DNA of 64,000 nt, taken from positions 1,674,001-1,738,000 of the forward strand of contig NZ_CP089095.1 in NCBI RefSeq assembly GCF_021172145.1, read 5' to 3'. The translations under genes were made by a program, and so were the position numbers. Under the pieces are notes generated by a model. It was not told the origin of the DNA. It made no database searches and worked only from the letters and a program-made list of their open reading frames with translations. The DNA comes from Flavobacterium cyclinae. GTDB lineage: Bacteria; Bacteroidota; Bacteroidia; Flavobacteriales; Flavobacteriaceae. Shown here one piece after another: positions 42,360 to 51,072 of the stretch (position 1 is its first letter; each line of letters starts with the position of its first letter).

Positions 42360-43045
42360 AAATTTTTCCCATAAACAGATTTTGTAATAAAAGTCGCTTT
42401 TGTAAAATTAAAGAGTAGTTTACCCCTATAGCTTATTACCGATAATTTGGATGTGTGATACGATTTCTATATTTTTAACATATGAATCTATCCAATGTTC
42501 TATGTAAGCTTTTACCATAATAACAATTTACTAAACACCGTTTAGTCCACAACCTGAAACCTGAAGCAATAAAGTGAAACGCTCTGTGCAACTCTTTCAG
42601 CGCAATCCATCCCGAAGCTTCGGGACAAAAGAAACTCGGTGTAGCTCGGTGTAAAAAAATTAACCACAACCCGAAACCCGAAACCCGAAACCTGATGCAA
42701 TAAAGTGAAACGCTCTGTGCATCTCTTTCAGCGCAATCCATCCCGAAGCTTCGGGACAAAAGAAACTCGGTGTAGCTCGGTGTAAAAAAATTAACCACAC
42801 CCCGTAACTCGTAACCTGATGCAATAAAGTGAAACGCTCTGTGCATCTCTTTCAGCGCAATCCATCCCGAAGCTTCGGGACAAAAGAAACTCAGTGTAGC
42901 TCGGTGTAAAAAAATTAACCGTAACCTGATGCAATAAAGTGAAACGCTCTGTGAAACTCTCCCAACGCAATCCACTTCAAAAGAAACTCAGTGCAGCTCG
43001 GTGTAAAAAATTAACCACAACTTGAAACCTGAAACCTGAAACTTT
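42360..43045. repeat. Array of four dispersed-repeat copies
   Basis: No credible gene. Repeat copies begin at 42572, 42703, 42827 and 42937 (spacings 131, 124 and 110 bp), each reading AAGTGAAACGCTCTGTG, then a caacgcaat- or cagcgcaat-like stretch, then aagaaactc, gctcggtgtaaa and ttaacc. Three copies contain the perfect palindrome CCCGAAGCTTCGGG (42611, 42742, 42866); the fourth lacks it. Between copies are heptamers such as acccgaa and acctgaa. Confidence 0.9.
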
Positions 43046-44455
43046 CTACTCAACAACCAACTTACTACTAAAAACCACAGCTGCTCCTTGCTTAACCAAA
43101 ACCAAGTAAACCCCAGCAGGATAAGCACTAACATTTAACTCATTAGTTCCTGAAACAGAATTTAAAGCCACCTCATGAATCAACCTACCCGTTACATCAT
43201 AAATGGCAACAGTAGCATTAGCTAAAGCTAAATCATATTGTAAGGTCACCACATCCTTAGCAGGATTAGGATACATCGTAAAAACATTTTCTTGTTCAAA
43301 TTCATCAGTACGTAAGGTAGCACAAAGCCCAGTCATTAGGGTTGGAACATAAACTGGATTTCCAATAGTACCATTACCATATTGCCCCCCTTGATTATCT
43401 CCCCATACCCAAACCGTACCATCGGATTTTGTGGCAATAGTAAACTGGTCATTACCAGCGCCACCTGAAACCACATCAACCCAGTTCGTATCAGCGCCAA
43501 CTTGAACGGGAGTAAATTGATTAGTGGTGTTGCCAATTCCAAGCTGTCCTACATCATTAAGTCCCCAAGCCCAAAGGGTACCATCAGGTTTAATTCCAAA
43601 GGAGACTTTCCAACCTGCAAATATTTTAGACCAAGTATCAGTACCAACCTGCCTTGGATACGAACGATATAATGAAGGAGACAAACCATCTCCTGTTTGT
43701 CCATATTCCCCCCCTCCCCAAGACCACAAGGTGCCATCGGTTTTTAAGGCTAAAATATGGGCAACTCCAACATGAATACTAGCCCAATCAGTATCTGCAT
43801 TCAATTGAGTGGGAACACTTCGTGCCATAACGGTATTATCACTTAATAAGCCTCCAGTATTTAATCCCCATCCCCATATAGTACCGTCATTTTTTAAAGC
43901 AAAAACTGTGGCACCCCAACTAGTTCCTTCAATATCTACCCAATGATTGGCTGTGCCAATTTGAATAGGGGTAAGTTGATTGGCACAACACGTATTATTC
44001 CCCATTTCATACTGATCATTTTGCCCCCAGCCCCAAATAGTGCCATCAGTTTTTAATCCAATAGTCATTTGAGTTGAAGAGGATATCTTCTGCCAATTAG
44101 TAGCGCTACCGATTTGTTGCAAAGTAAGATTTATTGTAGTTGTAGAACCATTACCTAATAGTCCGTACCTTCCATCTCCCATAGCCCACAAAGTACCATT
44201 ATTTTTAATAATAAAAGTATTGTATGCTCCAGCACTTACTTTTAACCAATCAGTAGACGTTCCTATTTGAAAAGAGGAAGGATTTATGGAATTGGTATTC
44301 CCTAAGCTTCCAGCATCACTTGAACCCCATCCCCATAATGTGCCATCCGATTTAATAGAGACAACATGATATTCGCCAATATTAAAACCACTATAGCATT
44401 GACCATAAGTAGAAGCAGATACCCATAAAAAGAATAAAGTAATTTTTTTAAGCAT
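43046..44455 (-). CDS. RCC1-repeat T9SS cargo protein, copy 1
   Basis: 469 residues. Signal peptide (MLKKITLFFLWVSASTYGQ), about seven RCC1-like propeller blades marked by DGTLWGWG / DGTIWGWG, and a T9SS type A sorting domain (about 395-469: FTMYPNPAKDVV, GVYLVLVKQ, SKLVVE). Secreted through type IX secretion; ligand unknown. A tandem copy lies at 45168-46580. The last ~240 bp of the two genes look identical, whereas the first blades differ. Confidence 0.9.
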   Translation of the reverse strand: MLKKITLFFLWVSASTYGQCYSGFNIGEYHVVSIKSDGTLWGWGSSDAGSLGNTNSINPSSFQIGTSTDWLKVSAGAYNTFIIKNNGTLWAMGDGRYGLLGNGSTTTINLTLQQIGSATNWQKISSSTQMTIGLKTDGTIWGWGQNDQYEMGNNTCCANQLTPIQIGTANHWVDIEGTSWGATVFALKNDGTIWGWGLNTGGLLSDNTVMARSVPTQLNADTDWASIHVGVAHILALKTDGTLWSWGGGEYGQTGDGLSPSLYRSYPRQVGTDTWSKIFAGWKVSFGIKPDGTLWAWGLNDVGQLGIGNTTNQFTPVQVGADTNWVDVVSGGAGNDQFTIATKSDGTVWVWGDNQGGQYGNGTIGNPVYVPTLMTGLCATLRTDEFEQENVFTMYPNPAKDVVTLQYDLALANATVAIYDVTGRLIHEVALNSVSGTNELNVSAYPAGVYLVLVKQGAAVVFSSKLVVE

Positions 44456-44470
44456 AATTCGTTAGTTTAA

Positions 44471-44499
44471 AAACAGGTACGCTAAAAGCGTACCTGTTT
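44471..44499 (-). terminator. Hairpin between the RCC1 gene and the T9SS remnant, copy 1
   Basis: AAACAGGTACGCT and AGCGTACCTGTTT form a perfect 13-bp stem with loop aaa, located just after the 3' end of the remnant at 44509 on the minus strand. The same hairpin is at 46596-46624 in the second copy. Confidence 0.85.
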
Positions 44500-44508
44500 A
44501 GGGTTATT

Positions 44509-45063
44509 CTATTTAATAATTAACTTGTGTTGCCATAAGATAGTATCCGCTTGTTTTACTACTAGCATATACAAACCTACAGGATAAGAGTCAATCGCTA
44601 AAGTGACTTCCTTATCAGCCGAAGATAAGGCTTTTTTAGCAATACTTCTACCTGTCAAATCATAAATTTCCAATATGGCACCTTCTAATTCTATAGGATA
44701 AGAAAGAGTTACGGCTGTAACGGCAGGATTAGGATAAAGACTAAAACTAGTTGGGTTAGAATTAACTTCATTCTTATCTACACTTGCCATTTTTCCAGTA
44801 GAATCACATCCTGCAACATCAACAGCAAATTTTATCATACACAATTCATAACCTGCTCTAGTAGGTATTGTACCTTGTAAAATCCAAGTCAATACACCTC
44901 CGTTAAAAGGACTTTGGGGAATAACGGTTACTTGAATTACGTTTTGTCCTGGCTGTAAAGTAAACGATGAAGGCAGTAATACTACTTGATTCGTCTCTTC
45001 ACTCAATGTCACTTGATAAGGAACAGTCATACCACTATAAATCATTATTTTGCTGTTTTCCAA
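44509..45063 (-). pseudogene. Truncated T9SS cargo C-terminus, copy 1
   Basis: Up to 184 residues, opened only by a TTG at 45063 (first ATG at 45045), without signal peptide. It consists of a beta-rich fragment and a T9SS type A sorting domain (SLYPNPAVTAVTLSY, GLYMLVVKQ, HKLIIK). A sorting domain without a signal peptide cannot function, so this is best read as the 3' end of a larger gene whose 5' part has been lost. A shorter version is at 46634-47077. Confidence 0.7.
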
Positions 45064-45167
45064 GTATTTACTCTCTTGTCATTCAGAGCCTGCTAGGAAT
45101 CTCCTAACCTTAGGCACACCACTAAACACCGTTTAGTCCACAACCCGTAACTCGTAACCCGAAACCT

Positions 45168-46580
45168 CTACTCAACAACCAACTTACTACTAAAAACCAC
45201 AGCTGCTCCTTGCTTAACCAAAACCAAGTAAACCCCAGCAGGATAAGCACTAACATTTAACTCATTAGTTCCTGAAACAGAATTTAAAGCCACCTCATGA
45301 ATCAACCTACCCGTTACATCATAAATGGCAACAGTAGCATTAGCTAAAGCTAAATCATATTGTAAGGTCACCACATCCTTAGCAGGATTAGGAAACATCG
45401 TAAAAACATTTTCTTGTTGAAATTCAGAGGCACTTAAGGTAGCACAAAGCCCCGTCATTAGGGTAGGAACAAAAACCGGATTTCCAACGGTACCATTACC
45501 ATATTGCCCCACTTGATTATCTCCCCAGGCCCAAACCGTGCCATCTGATTTTGTAGCAATAGTAAATTGGACATTACCAGAACCTCCAGAAACAACATCA
45601 ACCCAGTCGGTATCAGTACCCACTTGAACAGGGGTAAATTGATTAGTGCTGTTGCCTATTCCAAGCTGTCCTACATCATTAAGCCCCCATGCCCACAAGG
45701 TACCATCGGGTTTAATTCCAAAGGATATTTTCCATCCAGCAAATACTTTAGACCAAGTGTCAGTACCAACTTGTCTTGGATACGAACGATATAATGAAGG
45801 AGACAAACCATCACCAGTTTGTCCATATTCACCCCCCCCCCAAGACCACAAGGTACCATTGGTTTTTAAGGCTAAAATATGGGCAGCGCCAACATGAATA
45901 CTAGCCCAATCAGTATCAGAATTTAATTGTGTAGGAATGCTTCGTGCCATAACGGTATTATCGGCTAACAAACCTGCAAGATTCAATCCCCAACCCCATA
46001 GGGTGCCATCATTTTTTAAAGCAAAAATAGAGGCACCCAAACTAGTTTCAATATCTACCCAATGATTCGCTGTGCCAATTTGAATGGGAGTAAGTTGATT
46101 GGCACAACAGGTATTATTCCCCATTTCATATTGATCGTTTTGTCCCCAGCCCCAGATAGTTCCATCGGTTTTTATACCAATGGTCATATCACTCGATGCG
46201 GATATTTTTTGCCAATTAGTAGCGGTACCTATTTGTTGTAAGGTGGGGTTTAACTGAGTTGTTGAACCATTACCTAATAGTCCAAATTCACTATTTCCGA
46301 TTCCCCAAAGCGTACCATTAGTTTTGATGAAAAATGCGTTGGCAACACCTGCAAATGTTTTATGCCAATCAGTGTCTGTTGATAACTGAAAGGGGATTGG
46401 ATTAGTCATATTTGTATTGCCTAATTGACCAAAGGAACTATATCCCCAACCCCATAAAGTCCCATCTGATTTGATAGACAAAACATGAAAACCAGAACTT
46501 CTCAAACTAAATTCATCAAAACATTGACCAAAAGTAGATGCAGATACCCATAAAAAGAATAAAGTAATTTTTTTAAGCAT
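45168..46580 (-). CDS. RCC1-repeat T9SS cargo protein, copy 2
   Basis: 470 residues, same architecture as the copy at 43046: signal peptide (MLKKITLFFLWVSASTFGQ), about seven RCC1-like blades, C-terminal T9SS sorting domain. Middle blades (for example GWGQNDQYEMGNN) and the sorting domain match copy 1 almost exactly; blades 1-2 differ. Intact frame, so both copies may be expressed as variants of one surface propeller. Confidence 0.9.
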   Translation of the reverse strand: MLKKITLFFLWVSASTFGQCFDEFSLRSSGFHVLSIKSDGTLWGWGYSSFGQLGNTNMTNPIPFQLSTDTDWHKTFAGVANAFFIKTNGTLWGIGNSEFGLLGNGSTTQLNPTLQQIGTATNWQKISASSDMTIGIKTDGTIWGWGQNDQYEMGNNTCCANQLTPIQIGTANHWVDIETSLGASIFALKNDGTLWGWGLNLAGLLADNTVMARSIPTQLNSDTDWASIHVGAAHILALKTNGTLWSWGGGEYGQTGDGLSPSLYRSYPRQVGTDTWSKVFAGWKISFGIKPDGTLWAWGLNDVGQLGIGNSTNQFTPVQVGTDTDWVDVVSGGSGNVQFTIATKSDGTVWAWGDNQVGQYGNGTVGNPVFVPTLMTGLCATLSASEFQQENVFTMFPNPAKDVVTLQYDLALANATVAIYDVTGRLIHEVALNSVSGTNELNVSAYPAGVYLVLVKQGAAVVFSSKLVVE

Positions 46581-46595
46581 AATTTCTTAGTTTAA

Positions 46596-46624
46596 AAACA
46601 GGTACGCTATAAGCGTACCTGTTT
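46596..46624 (-). terminator. Hairpin between the RCC1 gene and the T9SS remnant, copy 2
   Basis: AAACAGGTACGCT and AGCGTACCTGTTT with a 3-nt loop: the duplicated counterpart of the hairpin at 44471, lying after the remnant ending at 46634. Confidence 0.85.
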
Positions 46625-46633
46625 AGGGTTATT

Positions 46634-47077
46634 CTATTTAATAATTAATTTATTTTGCCATAAGATAGTATCCGCTTGTTTTACAACTAACATATACAGA
46701 CCAGCAGGATAAGAGTCAATCGCTAAAGTGACTTCCTTATCAGCCGAAGATAAGGCTTTTTTAGCAATATTTCTTCCTGTCAAATCATAAATTTCTAATG
46801 TGGCACCTTCTAATTCTAGAGAGTAAGAAAGGGTTACGGCTGTAACGGCAGGATTAGGATACAGGCTAAAGCTAGTTGGGTTAGAATTAACTTCATTCTT
46901 ATCTACACTAGCCATTTTTCCAGTAGAATCACATCCAGCCACATCAACTGCAAATTTTATCATACACAATTCATAACCTGCTCTAGTAGGTATTGTACCT
47001 TGCAAAATCCAAGTCAATACGCCTCCGTTAAAAGGACTTTGAGGAATAACGGTAATCGGAAAAAAATAATGTCGCAT
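46634..47077 (-). pseudogene. Truncated T9SS cargo C-terminus, copy 2
   Basis: At most 147 residues. From the PQSPFNGGVLTWILQG segment on it parallels the remnant at 44509, but homology stops abruptly at about 47055, where unrelated sequence supplies the apparent start (MRHYFFP). No signal peptide. The two remnants are thus cut at different points, consistent with duplication followed by independent rearrangement. Confidence 0.75.
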
Positions 47078-47451
47078 GAACTAATCTAAGTTTTTCAAAT
47101 TTAGTAAAAAATGTACATAAAATTAATATTTAATTTTTTAACAAAATTAGTAGTGAGTTCAAAACATATAAAATATTATTCCTTTTTCTTCTAACTTCAT
47201 TCCCACATTGTTCGTACAAACACCCCTTTTTACGAAGCTCGTTCGAACAACGTTCGAACAAACTACGAACATAACCCCCATAAAATCACACCTAGCCTAT
47301 CATTAGCTATCAAAAAGTATCAAAACTCATCAAAACCCGTCAAAAGCTGTCAAAAGTGATTAAATGATTTTAATAAGATACTAGGTAGATACTCCATAGA
47401 TAGTGTATGGATAAAGTATGGATAGTGTATGCAAAAAGAATTGTTTTTATC
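47078..47451. other. Intergenic region with phased repeats
   Basis: No gene seen. It holds gttcgaac palindromes (two copies of cgttcgaac near 47240-47260), five 10-bp units each starting CAAAA at 47311-47360, and then direct repeats of gatagtgtatg (47398-47431). The 10-bp periodicity of A-tracts suggests intrinsically bent DNA. Confidence 0.6.
47311..47360. repeat. Five 10-bp units with phased A-tracts
   Basis: Units CAAAAAGTAT, CAAAACTCAT, CAAAACCCGT, CAAAAGCTGT and CAAAAGTGAT follow each other without gaps. A4-A5 tracts at one helical turn spacing are a classical cause of DNA curvature. The last four bases vary, the CAAAA core does not. Confidence 0.8.
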
Positions 47452-47652
47452 AGTTCTCGATACATTTTAGATTTGCAAATCTAAGGCTTTCCAAATCCAA
47501 AACACTCGAAGTGACGGTAGTGGAAATATGGAATTAAAAACATTAAGCTAAGAGCTTAAAAACTGTAAAACCGAAACCGCTCAGTCGTCACTTCGAGTGA
47601 TTTTTAAAAGAAAAAATGCTAATTTTTACTTTTAAAAATTGTATCGAGAACT
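47452..47652. mobile_element. MITE-like 201-bp inverted-repeat element
   Basis: Perfect 12-bp terminal inverted repeats AGTTCTCGATAC (47452-47463) and GTATCGAGAACT (47641-47652). Inside are a perfect 14-bp inverted pair CACTCGAAGTGACG (47503-47516) / CGTCACTTCGAGTG (47586-47599), the palindrome AGATTTGCAAATCT (47469-47482) and a central TTAAGCT/AGCTTAA hairpin. No ORF. No obvious target-site duplication was found. Size and nested symmetry fit a non-autonomous element or a large structured repeat. Confidence 0.7.
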
Positions 47653-47668
47653 ATAGAACCAAAACAAA

Positions 47669-47692
47669 AAAAGACACCCGAAAGTGTCTTTT
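47669..47692 (-). terminator. Terminator of the 2-oxoacid dehydrogenase gene
   Basis: AAGACAC and GTGTCTT (extended by A-T pairs) pair around a 6-nt loop; on the minus strand a T-run follows. It lies 20 bp past the stop codon at 47713. Confidence 0.8.
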
Positions 47693-47712
47693 AAATTATT
47701 TATGATGATGAA

Positions 47713-49689
47713 TTAATAAGCTAATAATTCTTTCAATTCGGTTTCAAATCTACCTTTTGGTAAATATTGATCTTCTAGTGTTTTCATAAAAGGAATAGCT
47801 GATTCTAAACTTCCGACTCTTCTAACTGGAGCATCCAAGTATTCGAAACAGTTTTCCATAATCATGGCTGAAATATCACTAGCTACACCACCAAATAATG
47901 TATCTTCTTGTAAAATGATTACTTTATTAGTTTTCTTAACTGAAGCGTAAATCGCATCCCAATCCATTGGTTGTAACGTTCTTAAATCCAATAAATCTGC
48001 TTTAATTTCTGGATTTTTAGCTAACGTTTCTAAAGCCCAATGAACTCCAGCTCCAAACGAAATAATCGTAACATCAGTTCCTTCTTTAATCAAAGACGCT
48101 TTTCCGAAAGGTAAGGTGTAATAATCTTTTGGTACATCTTGATACACACTTCTATACAATTGTTTGTGTTCGAAGAATAATACTGGATTTGGATCGTTAA
48201 TTGCTGTATTTAATAAACCTTTAGCATCATAAGGAAATGCTGGATATACCACTTTTAAACCAGGTGTTTTGGTAAACCAAGCTTCGTTAGTTTGTGAATG
48301 GAAAGGTCCCGCTTGAGTACCACCACCACAAGGCATGCGCACCACTACATCCGACTTTTCTTGCCATCTGTAATGTTGCTTCGCTAATAAGTTTACGATG
48401 GGATTAAATCCGGTTGAAACGAAATCTGCAAACTGCATTTCCATCACCGCTTTAAATCCGTTTATAGATAATCCGTTAGCCGCTGAAACAACAGCACTTT
48501 CACAGATTGGTGTATTTCTAACTCTTTCTTTACCAAATTGCGCTACGAATCCATCGGTAATTTTGAAAGCACCACCGTATTCGGCAATGTCTTGTCCCAT
48601 AATCACCAAATTCTCATGGCGTTCCATCGACTGACGTAAACCATTCGAAATCGCATCAATCACACGAATATTTTCCATTTCTGAAGATGGATTATATGCC
48701 TCAAATTCGTAAGGTGCATAAACATCACCCAATTCTTCTTCTAGAGAGGCAACAATAGCTGGCTCTTCTTGAACTTTCGCCCAATCTGTATCGATTTCTT
48801 TCTTAATTTCAGCACGAATCGCTTCATCTTCTTCCTCTGATAAAACCGCTGTTGCTTTTAAGTAATTTCTATAATTCTCCACTGGATCTTTCACTGCCCA
48901 CATGTCCATCAATTCTTGAGGTACATATTTCGTACCACTTGCCTCTTCATGACCACGCATTCTGAATGTTTTGAACTCTAACAAAACTGGACGAGGATTT
49001 TCTATCATAGAAGCTTTTAATTCCGAAATCAAATGATACACTTCTAATAAATTGTTACCATCAACAATGTGACTTTCCATTCCATAACCAACCCCTTTAT
49101 CAGCAAGGTTTTCGCAACGGTATTGTTCGTTGGTTGGAGTTGATAATCCGTAACCATTATTTTCAATTACGAATAAAACCGGTAATTCCCAAACAGCAGC
49201 GATATTCAATGCTTCGTGAAAATCACCTTCTGAAGTTGCGCCTTCACCTGTAAATACTGCGGTTACTTTTCCATTTTTTCTTAATTTATTGGCTAAAGCG
49301 ATTCCGTCTGCAATCCCTAATTGAGGACCTAAATGCGAAATCATTCCAATAATCTTATATTCTTGTGTTCCAAAATGGAAACTTCTATCACGACCTTTTG
49401 TGAATCCGTTTTTCTTACCTTGCCATTGCGAAAACAAACGGTGCAACGGAATTTCTCTTGTAGTAAAAACACCTAAATTACGGTGCATAGGTAAAATATA
49501 TTCATCTTTATCCAAAACTGAAGTTATTCCCACAGAAATAGCTTCTTGCCCAATTCCAGAGAACCATTTTGATACTTTTCCTTGACGGATTAGAATCAAC
49601 ATTTTCTCTTCAATCAAACGAGGTTTTAAGATTTTCTTGTATAAATCAAGTAGTTGCGAATTCGATAAATCTTTTCTTTCAAAGTTCAT
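47713..49689 (-). CDS. Fused alpha/beta E1 subunit of a branched-chain-type 2-oxoacid dehydrogenase
   Basis: 658 residues. The alpha part (about 1-335) carries the thiamine-diphosphate motif GEGATSEGDFHEALN ... ENN near 147-177; the beta part (about 345-658) has IMGQDIAEYGGAFKIT, MPCGGGTQAGPFHSQ and the transketolase C-terminal domain. It decarboxylates 2-oxoacids and passes the acyl group to an E2 lipoyl transferase encoded elsewhere. Single-chain E1 fusions are common in Bacteroidota. Monocistronic with its own terminator. Confidence 0.92.
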   Translation of the reverse strand: MNFERKDLSNSQLLDLYKKILKPRLIEEKMLILIRQGKVSKWFSGIGQEAISVGITSVLDKDEYILPMHRNLGVFTTREIPLHRLFSQWQGKKNGFTKGRDRSFHFGTQEYKIIGMISHLGPQLGIADGIALANKLRKNGKVTAVFTGEGATSEGDFHEALNIAAVWELPVLFVIENNGYGLSTPTNEQYRCENLADKGVGYGMESHIVDGNNLLEVYHLISELKASMIENPRPVLLEFKTFRMRGHEEASGTKYVPQELMDMWAVKDPVENYRNYLKATAVLSEEEDEAIRAEIKKEIDTDWAKVQEEPAIVASLEEELGDVYAPYEFEAYNPSSEMENIRVIDAISNGLRQSMERHENLVIMGQDIAEYGGAFKITDGFVAQFGKERVRNTPICESAVVSAANGLSINGFKAVMEMQFADFVSTGFNPIVNLLAKQHYRWQEKSDVVVRMPCGGGTQAGPFHSQTNEAWFTKTPGLKVVYPAFPYDAKGLLNTAINDPNPVLFFEHKQLYRSVYQDVPKDYYTLPFGKASLIKEGTDVTIISFGAGVHWALETLAKNPEIKADLLDLRTLQPMDWDAIYASVKKTNKVIILQEDTLFGGVASDISAMIMENCFEYLDAPVRRVGSLESAIPFMKTLEDQYLPKGRFETELKELLAY

Positions 49690-50025
49690 GATACTGGAAC
49701 AATTAAATTTTGCTCAAAAGTAATAAAAATAACATTTTGAAAGCGAATTGTTATAAAAAAAGATGAGACAAATTTCAAGGTCAAGAACAAGGTCAAGAAC
49801 AAGTTCAAGTTCAAATTAAATATCAATTCCAAATCTCCCCATCATCATATATCCCCATCATAAATTATAAATCACCTATAACCTATCACCCATCACCCAT
49901 CACCCATCACCCATTACCCATCATCAATTGTTAACAACTTTCCACTTTCACAATTAAAATAAATAATTACCTTTGTATTTACTTGGGTTAAAGCCCATTT
50001 GATTTATTAACAATTAATTTTAAGT
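49690..50025. other. Intergenic region with two simple-repeat tracts and a promoter-like box
   Basis: 336 bp between divergent genes. It holds a caaggtcaagaa/caagttcaag tract (49778-49816), a ccatcac heptamer tract (about 49889-49920) and, at 49968-49975, TACCTTTG, an exact TAnnTTTG box 50 bp before the ATG at 50026. No gene is seen. Confidence 0.6.
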
Positions 50026-50979
50026 ATGCAACAAATTCCTAGTGTTGACTTACGTGATTTCCTGTCGGATGATCCGGCACGTAAACAAAAATTTGTAAAT
50101 GAAATCGGAAAAGCCTACGAAGAAATCGGCTTCGTAGCATTAAAAGGTCATTTTTTAGATGACAAACTTGTAGAGGATTTATATTCAGAAGTACGAAACT
50201 TCTTTAATCTTCCTCTTGAAACCAAAGCTAAATACGAAATCCCAGGCATTGGCGGACAACGTGGTTATGTTTCTTTCGGTAAAGAACACGCTAAAGGTCG
50301 CTCTGCTGGAGATTTGAAAGAGTTTTGGCATTTTGGACAATACGTTAGCGAAGGTTCAAAATACACTGGCGAATACCCAGATAACGTTGAAGTAACCGAA
50401 TTACCTAAATTCAATGAAGTAGGTAAAGAAGCGTACCTAATGTTAGAAAAAACAGGGGTTTATGTGTTAAGAGCTTTAGCACTTTACATTGGTTTAGACG
50501 AATTCTACTTTGATAAATACATCAAAGACGGAAACAGTATTTTACGTCCTATCCACTACCCACCTATTACTGACGAACCTAAAGATGGAGCTGTTCGTGC
50601 AGCAGCACATGGTGACATCAACTTGATTACCTTATTAATGGGCGCTCAAGGTAAAGGTTTACAAGTACAAAATCACAACGGCGAATGGATTGATGCCATG
50701 GCACAACCAGACGAATTAATGATTAACGTTGGAGATATGTTATCAAGACACACCAACAACAAGTTGAAGTCAACGATTCACCAAGTGGTAAATCCACCAA
50801 GAGAATTGTGGGGTTCTTCTCGTTATTCAATCCCTTTCTTTATGCACCCAGTAAGCGATATGAGTTTAAATTGCTTATCTGAATGTATCGATGAAAACAA
50901 TCCAAAATTATATGAAGACATCACCGCTGGTGAATTCTTACATGAACGTTTGGTTGAATTAGGATTGATTAAGAAATAA
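50026..50979 (+). CDS. Isopenicillin N synthase-family 2-oxoglutarate/Fe(II) oxygenase
   Basis: 317 residues. N-terminal DIOX_N-like segment (PSVDLRDFLSDD, YEEIGFVALKGH) and a 2OG-Fe(II) domain with ligands His195, Asp197 (HGDINLITLL) and His252, and the co-substrate-binding R266-x-S268. Family members oxidise diverse small molecules or amino acids; the substrate cannot be inferred. Highly conserved protein type in flavobacteria. Stands alone on the + strand. Confidence 0.9.
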   Translation: MQQIPSVDLRDFLSDDPARKQKFVNEIGKAYEEIGFVALKGHFLDDKLVEDLYSEVRNFFNLPLETKAKYEIPGIGGQRGYVSFGKEHAKGRSAGDLKEFWHFGQYVSEGSKYTGEYPDNVEVTELPKFNEVGKEAYLMLEKTGVYVLRALALYIGLDEFYFDKYIKDGNSILRPIHYPPITDEPKDGAVRAAAHGDINLITLLMGAQGKGLQVQNHNGEWIDAMAQPDELMINVGDMLSRHTNNKLKSTIHQVVNPPRELWGSSRYSIPFFMHPVSDMSLNCLSECIDENNPKLYEDITAGEFLHERLVELGLIKK

Positions 50980-51072
50980 AGGAAATAAAATTCCACCTAA
51001 TAAAATTCCAAATTCCAAGTAACATTGGGGTTTGGTTTTTTGTTTAAAGATTGAAAATACATACACGCCATA

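Noticed and set aside
42475..42975. 166-aa open frame on the minus strand
   Set aside because: It is read through the dispersed repeat array; the peptide repeats because the DNA does, and there is no codon-usage or family support.
42572..43020. CRISPR-like regular repeats
   Set aside because: Units are about 110-130 bp with mostly repeated sequence and no unique equal-length spacers, and no cas genes are nearby.
47240..47265. Phage or integron attachment site (repeated cgttcgaac)
   Set aside because: Two short palindromic copies only, with no integrase gene and no tRNA nearby.
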